Source of the DNA: Coniella vitis
Taxonomy: Eukaryota > Ascomycota > Sordariomycetes > Diaporthales > Schizoparmaceae
Length of the DNA: 64,000 bases
Assembly: GCA_011317545.1 (NCBI GenBank)
Contig: WUJK01000016.1
Span: 372,001 to 436,000, forward strand
Direction: 5' to 3'
The translations under genes and the position numbers were made by a program. Below, in pieces: positions 59,725 to 64,000 of the stretch. Below the pieces are notes generated by a model. The model did not search any database and was not told the DNA's origin. It saw nothing but the letters and a program-made list of their open reading frames with translations. Each line of letters opens with the position of its first letter. The first letter of the stretch is position 1.

Positions 59725-61400
59725 TCAGGATTCAGCAGAAGCATCAGAAATATCCAAATCAAAATAATGCTCCAGACGTGTCCGAAACGTCGTTATAATC
59801 CAGTCCCTGATGATTTCCAAGCTCGCAAGCAAGGTATAGGCCTCCACGAGTTGCTTGGTGGAACCCATGGTCAGTGGGCCATATACGGCGATGGTACTGC
59901 CTAGGTCGCACACAAAGTAGAGGCGCCACTCATGACCCACGACCTCGATCAACAAGACAGAGGGAATCAGTTCCCTGGTGGCATCGCGGCGTCTATCATC
60001 AACTGTGGCGACCTCCTGTCCATTGGCCTCTTGACTACGCTCGCTACGGGTTCTCCTTGAAAATATCTGCAGAGCCTTCACACGCCTGTGCCACGCCGCG
60101 GCCCATATACCTAACTGTAATATGGGATCCTTGTTTGCGGAGACGATCTTGGCCTCGATGGAGCAGGCGATAGGGCTGTACTGCAAGGCTTTGGAGTTGA
60201 TGTGGTTGACGTGAGGAATTGTACCCTTGGAAAGCCCGTCCTCCAAAACAGAATTTGACATGAAATTTCCGAGGGGAGTTGTCTTGCAAGCATCCACCAA
60301 GCAGAGCACGCAGTCGATTTTCTTATTGCCAATTCCGCTATTTTGGCAACCCGTTGTCGAAGTGGATTCCTGGTCTGTCTCAGTTGAAGATATAATTGAG
60401 GAGCCAGGAAAGCCTGATGCAGCAGAAGATAGAACTGTGGGTTGTATACTAGTCGGAATGTCGGTCGTGGCAGTCACGTTTGGACACTGGCCTGCATCTT
60501 TCAGCGGCCTGTTGGGCAAGTATGCTGACAAAATAGGTACAGCTACAACCGAGGCCATGCGGACCCCAACACAACCCGGTGGAGGCGGACGCGGCGAGAA
60601 GACTAGCTTGAGCAAAGGGGAGTATACGCAGTCATCCCACGCATCCTCCAAATAGTCGTCCTCGTTTGCGATCTTGGCATCGATCTGGATTTCGCGCAGC
60701 GCGTTGTATATTTCGCCTGCGTTTGCGGTCTCGGTGTGCCGAAAGTTGAAGGGGCGAACCTCCTGCAGACCTAAAAGTTCCTCGACTTGTTGGCGGACTT
60801 CTTTTGGTATAATGTTCTCGTGATGGCGAGCTGCGGGGACGATCCGGTCGTAGAGAGCCTTTGCGTCTTCAGGGAGCAACAATGTATTGCTTTCTAGGTC
60901 TCTGACATGGACGGGCTTCTCGAGGAGTTCTAGCTGGCTCTTTGCACTGCCGACGAACCGCGTCCGCTTTGACTTGCTGGAGGAGTTGCAACTGGCCGCT
61001 GCGAGCTTCTTCTTGGACATGGTGTCAAGGCGTGCTTCTGGGCCCATTCGAAGAGCGTAGCATGTCAGCGAACGGTGAATGGGGTTTGGAGGGCCTGGCT
61101 GTAGCATCCCTACCTACCTGGACATGGACTCGAAGCATTAACAGCACCTGCCTTGGGGTGTCTTGAGGATGCAGGAGACCCTGTGAAAGGAGGGGTCTGA
61201 AGTTTCGCGAGATCCGTAGCTCTGGAGCTGCAATGTCGCTTGTGGGAACGCACGCCGCCGTTTTGCTCGTCGCTGCAGCGGCGCTTTCTGCTGGGCTTGC
61301 TAGCGCTTCCAGTCAGCTGCTCGGGTGGTAGTGATGGCTCCTGAGCATCGATAGAAACAAGCCAGTCCAGGATTGACTGGTGCTGAAGTAGAGTAGGCAT
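59725..61400 (-). CDS. PD-(D/E)XK nuclease-like domain protein, 531 aa (fungal PDDEXK_12-type)
   Basis: Two exons, 61400-61118 and 61037-59725. The 80-bp intron begins GTAGGT, has a GCTGAC branch site and ends CAG; the join completes a Glu codon. The N-terminal 150 residues are basic and Ser/Lys-rich with an Ile-Leu-Asp-Trp-Leu start (about 10-14). The conserved part begins near residue 155 with a helical segment and a Trp-Asp-Asp-Cys-Val-Tyr-Ser-Pro box (about 228-235). The nuclease-like core follows: an Ile-Asp-Cys-Val-Leu strand (Asp336), then Pro-Ile-Ala-Cys-Ser-Ile-Glu-Ala-Lys (Glu389, Lys391), then Leu-Gln-Leu-Gly-Ile-Trp-Ala-Ala-Ala-Trp. Asp, Glu and Lys match the PD-(D/E)XK metal site as I remember it for this fungal family. 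An Asn/Ser/Thr-rich insertion lies at about 280-330. Members are common in accessory regions; cleavage activity is not established to my knowledge. It appears intact and is next to RIP-damaged DNA. Confidence 0.8.
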
Positions 61401-61690
61401 AGCAGTAACAAGAGGTGGAAAGGGAGAATGCAGGTGACGGTTGTTGAGTTAAGGAGGTTGGGGAGGAGAATTGCTTCTGAAGTTTGCCGTCTTGGGATGT
61501 ATGTTATGCCGCTTAACAAGGGGATAGGCTTCGGCTAGTGCCCGGCTGGCTTGTGTGCTGACTGCTCTGAGTACTATTACGTAGCTGCCGAGGTACTTCT
61601 GTATTGGCATGAAGCAGGTTGGGAACGAGGGTGACCCTAACCCTAGCCCTAGCCTGCACCTTACTCTCGAATCTCACTTTTGCTTAAAGT
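61401..61690. other. Upstream region of the nuclease-like gene with telomere-like motif
   Basis: GC-normal DNA ending in a RIP block. Contains CCCTAACCCTAGCCCTAG at about 61635-61652, a telomere-like run. No gene. Confidence 0.5.
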
Positions 61691-62361
61691 GCTAGATTAT
61701 CGTAATACTTTTACTTGCGTTATAGAAATTGTTTATACTCTACCTAGGAGACAAGATTCAATGTAGCGTATAGAATGACATTTTTGTTTCGCTCCTATAG
61801 AATATATATATGTTTCAATATATTTTTATTATAGAAATCGTTTATATTCTCCCCGGAAGATAAAAACGAATATTACGTGTAGAGGAATACCTTTATCCCG
61901 CTTCTATAGAATATATAAATATACATATATCTCTTTTATAACAAGGAAAGGTATTTCGTTTCAAATAAATATTATCAATCTCGCTTTAACTAAGATTGTA
62001 GCTTTATTCTCCTATAGTACTCTCTAAGTCTTCAATATTATTCAAGAAATAGTTATATCTTATAGATAAATATATCTACCTTTCTACTTGTTTAACCGAT
62101 TAATTTTACTAAATCTTAATATTAATTAACTTTCTAGCCTTTCTCCTCGACGAAAAGTATATTTTATTCCCTTGCTTAGAATTCTAATAATCTCTCCCTT
62201 TTATAAAAGCGTATTTACTCCTCTTAGCTATATATTCTTGTTTTCTATCTCTTTGAATAATATATATATACAAATTACTTTCTTTGAAAAATATTTTACT
62301 TATCGTCCCGAGCTAAGAATACTTTTTATATCTTAGTTATAAAGTACTTAACTTTACTCCT
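61691..62361. other. RIP-like AT-rich DNA with a 109-bp tandem duplication
   Basis: TpA-rich sequence without open frames. TATAGAAAT[T/C] at 61721 and 61830 marks a tandem duplication of about 109 bp that runs to about 61,940. On the minus strand of 62,000-62,340 a Lys/Arg-rich frame can be followed through TAG codons, but no family is recognisable. Confidence 0.45.
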
Positions 62362-62893
62362 TATACTATCACAGGCCCACCTATAACATTGCCTTCGCCC
62401 GACGTGCCTAATAAGTTGACTAGATCTTCTGAAATATGTTCAGAAGATTGCGTACCTTTTGCCTTAACCGCCTAAGCGAAAGGTTCCGTACGTCGGAGAC
62501 GGCCGCAGGACGCTAGTTAATTCCTGGAGCCCTATAGGGGCCAGCCCGTTATATATCTTCTAAATATCCTAAGGTCGCAGGTTCGAGCTACGGAGTGCTA
62601 AAAGTCTTAGATACCCCTTCCGTATAAACTTCGGCTTATAAAGCAACGTCGCGAGTAAGCTTTAGGGGTCCGATGTTATTAGAGGGAGAGAAGGAAGGTA
62701 ATATTATAGGCCTACCTATAATATTGCCTTCGCCCGATATGCCTAATAAGTTAACTAGATCTTCTGAAACGTATTTAGAAGATTGTATACCTTTTGCCTT
62801 AACCGCCTAAGCGAAAGGTTCCGTACGTCGGAGACGGCCGTAGGACGCTAGTTAATTCCTGGAGCCCTATAGGGGCTAGCCCGTTATATATAC
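62362..62893. mobile_element. TRIM-type miniature LTR element with 187-bp LTRs and 5-bp target duplication
   Basis: Direct repeats 62367-62553 and 62702-62888 (187 bp each) start TATCACAGG / TATTATAGG and end CCCGTTATA. These fit an original TG..CA pair altered by RIP. TATAC flanks both sides (62362-62366 and 62889-62893), a 5-bp target duplication. The 148-bp interior has a purine-rich tract AGAGGGAGAGAAGGAAGG just before the second repeat, as a polypurine tract should be. It also has a GGTTCGAGCTACGG stretch resembling a tRNA T-arm. It cannot code for proteins. The total without duplications is 522 bp. Strand is not assigned with certainty; the tract position suggests plus. Confidence 0.75.
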
Positions 62894-63476
62894 TATAGTT
62901 CTTATTTCTCCTTCTTCTACTTTATATATATTCTAATCTTCTCTCTATAGATTATTTTCAATCTACTAGTTAATAGCTATTTCTTAACTTTTCTTCTTTA
63001 ATAAATATATATACTACTTGTCGGCGCGGGATATATTCTAGCTTCTCTCGTTTTTAAAATTGAATTCTCTAACTCTTCCTGCTCGGTATTAAGTCTCGCG
63101 TTATATTATAAGCCTATTTATCTCCTCTATAGATAAGATAAATTTATATACTACTTACGGTATATTTATAAATTGCCTCCTTATAGTTTAAATATACTTT
63201 ATCTCCTATCTACGGATATTAAGGCTTAAATCTCCTTACGCTAGATTTATATTATTAATATTATATTATACTCCGTTTCACTTAGATATCTAATATCCGG
63301 AACCTCTTTCTTTCTTATCTAATAGCAAACCGAGTAGCGGAGAAAAGCCTATAGTTATAAATATATTACTACGTTTATATAGCATTAATATCCCGTTCTT
63401 TCTACTTAAACGCTAGCTTTCACTAACTAGGCTAGTAGCTGCATAGATAGCGCTTTTATTAAGGTCGAGATCTTAA
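62894..63476. other. RIP-like AT-rich DNA, no open frame
   Basis: TpA-rich DNA between the TRIM element and the next LTR-like start. On the minus strand a short frame with Gly-Asp-Lys-Val-Tyr-Leu-Asn-Tyr can be read but is soon broken. Probably transposon or gene debris. Confidence 0.4.
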
Positions 63477-63770
63477 TATCACAGGCCCACGGGTAAATAC
63501 ACGGCTTCGGCATACCAGGGCACGAAGCCTTAGTCAGCATATTCCCTTCCCGTCTAGAGACTAGCATTATATAAGCGCCGAACGAGAGCGCCTTCCGAGC
63601 AGCTTATAAGCCGCTTAAAAGATTATCGGCAATAGCACCTATATCGACGGTAGACCTATAGAAAACTCTATCTAAAGGTGGATCTTAAGCGTAAGAGCTA
63701 CTTAAGAGCAGCTCTCGCGCCGCTATATAGATACTACTCTTACTTCTCTCCTTAAGTTAGTTAATAATAG
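63477..63770. repeat. LTR-like start related to the TRIM LTR
   Basis: TATCACAGGCCCAC at 63477-63490 is identical to the beginning of the TRIM's first LTR. It is followed, in different sequence, by a TATATAAGCG box (about 63570). This suggests the 5' end of a second LTR family member or a solo LTR. Its right end is not determined. Confidence 0.4.
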
Positions 63771-64000
63771 AAATTAAGATTATAACTGCGAACGCTCTTT
63801 CGATGCCCGTTTATACTTAATAAGCTTTCCCTACGATAGTCTATATAGTCTCTTCGATTTCTAACTAGTTTCGACTCGATATAATCTACTTAATTCGTAA
63901 AGGTTCTTTAGTAGTCTCGTAATTAAACTCCAGAATTCGTGATAAGTTAGAGGACTCGTCTAACGCGTCGATAATTAGATAGCCCCTTATCTAAATCGGG
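63771..64000 (-). pseudogene. RIP-damaged NACHT (NLR/STAND) fragment, running off the window
   Basis: Read from the right edge on the minus strand, a broken frame contains Leu-Ile-Ile-Asp-Ala-Leu-Asp-Glu-Ser (63952-63977), a Walker B motif of fungal NACHT ATPases. About 30 residues later comes Ile-Ile-Ser-Ser-Arg-Asn followed by a Leu-Glu-Ile-Glu-Glu box (about 63860-63885), the sensor region of the same domain. The stops in between (after Ile-Lys, after Ser-Arg-Asn, after Glu-Thr-Ile) lie where Trp is usual in this family, so TGG was changed to TAG, as in RIP. The P-loop would be further right, outside the window. Such proteins act in fungal non-self recognition and programmed cell death; this copy is dead. 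Confidence 0.7.

Overview
The window reads as nuclear DNA of a filamentous ascomycete (Pezizomycotina; a Dothideomycete is my guess, not shown). The genes have short introns (about 60-110 bp) with GT..AG ends and CTAAC/CTGAC-type branch points. They alternate with very AT-rich, TpA-rich blocks that carry the C-to-T / G-to-A signature of repeat-induced point mutation (RIP). Most intact proteins are large, low-complexity or coiled-coil orphans, which suggests accessory or subtelomeric-like sequence rather than a conserved core region.

Layout. 1-3.9 kb: one RING-H2 gene. 4.0-18.55 kb: a RIP island bounded on the left by 76-bp hairpin repeats. It is filled by two nested Ty3/gypsy chromoviruses: element 1 on the minus strand (LTRs 4506-4932 and 18081-18549) interrupted by element 2 on the plus strand (11540-18015, 5-bp target duplication TAAAT). 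Both carry a tRNA-like sequence and an antisense reading frame between pol and the 3' LTR. 18.6-22.8 kb: no convincing gene; one GC-rich minisatellite. 22.8-40.7 kb: the gene-rich core with seven intact genes. Three are membrane-anchored orphans (218, 664, 854 aa) and four are soluble or coiled-coil orphans (486, 931, 247, 325 aa). A 644-bp foldback element sits at 33.4-34.0 kb. 41.4-42.4 kb: a 154-bp degenerate tandem repeat whose hairpin stems change in a compensatory way around constant loops. 42.7-43.85 kb: a frameshifted gene relic. 44-59 kb: gene-poor, with pyrimidine-biased DNA at 48-52.5 kb and a second old foldback-like copy near 54 kb. 59.7-61.4 kb: an intact PD-(D/E)XK nuclease-like gene. 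61.7-64 kb: a second RIP-affected block with a complete 527-bp TRIM-type element, another LTR-like start, and a RIP-damaged NACHT (NLR/STAND) gene fragment running off the right edge.

Functions can be named for only a few loci: RING-H2 ubiquitin ligase, PD-(D/E)XK-like protein, chromovirus polyprotein and NACHT relic. No biosynthetic or operon-like pathway is visible. The strongest candidates for undescribed biology are the covarying hairpin array at 41.4-42.4 kb, the tRNA-like sequence plus antisense frame inside the chromoviruses, and the hairpin tandem repeat that records a RIP boundary.

Limits: everything was read by eye. Intron positions were checked by hand for splice signals and reading frame, but homology statements are from memory of protein families and no search was run.
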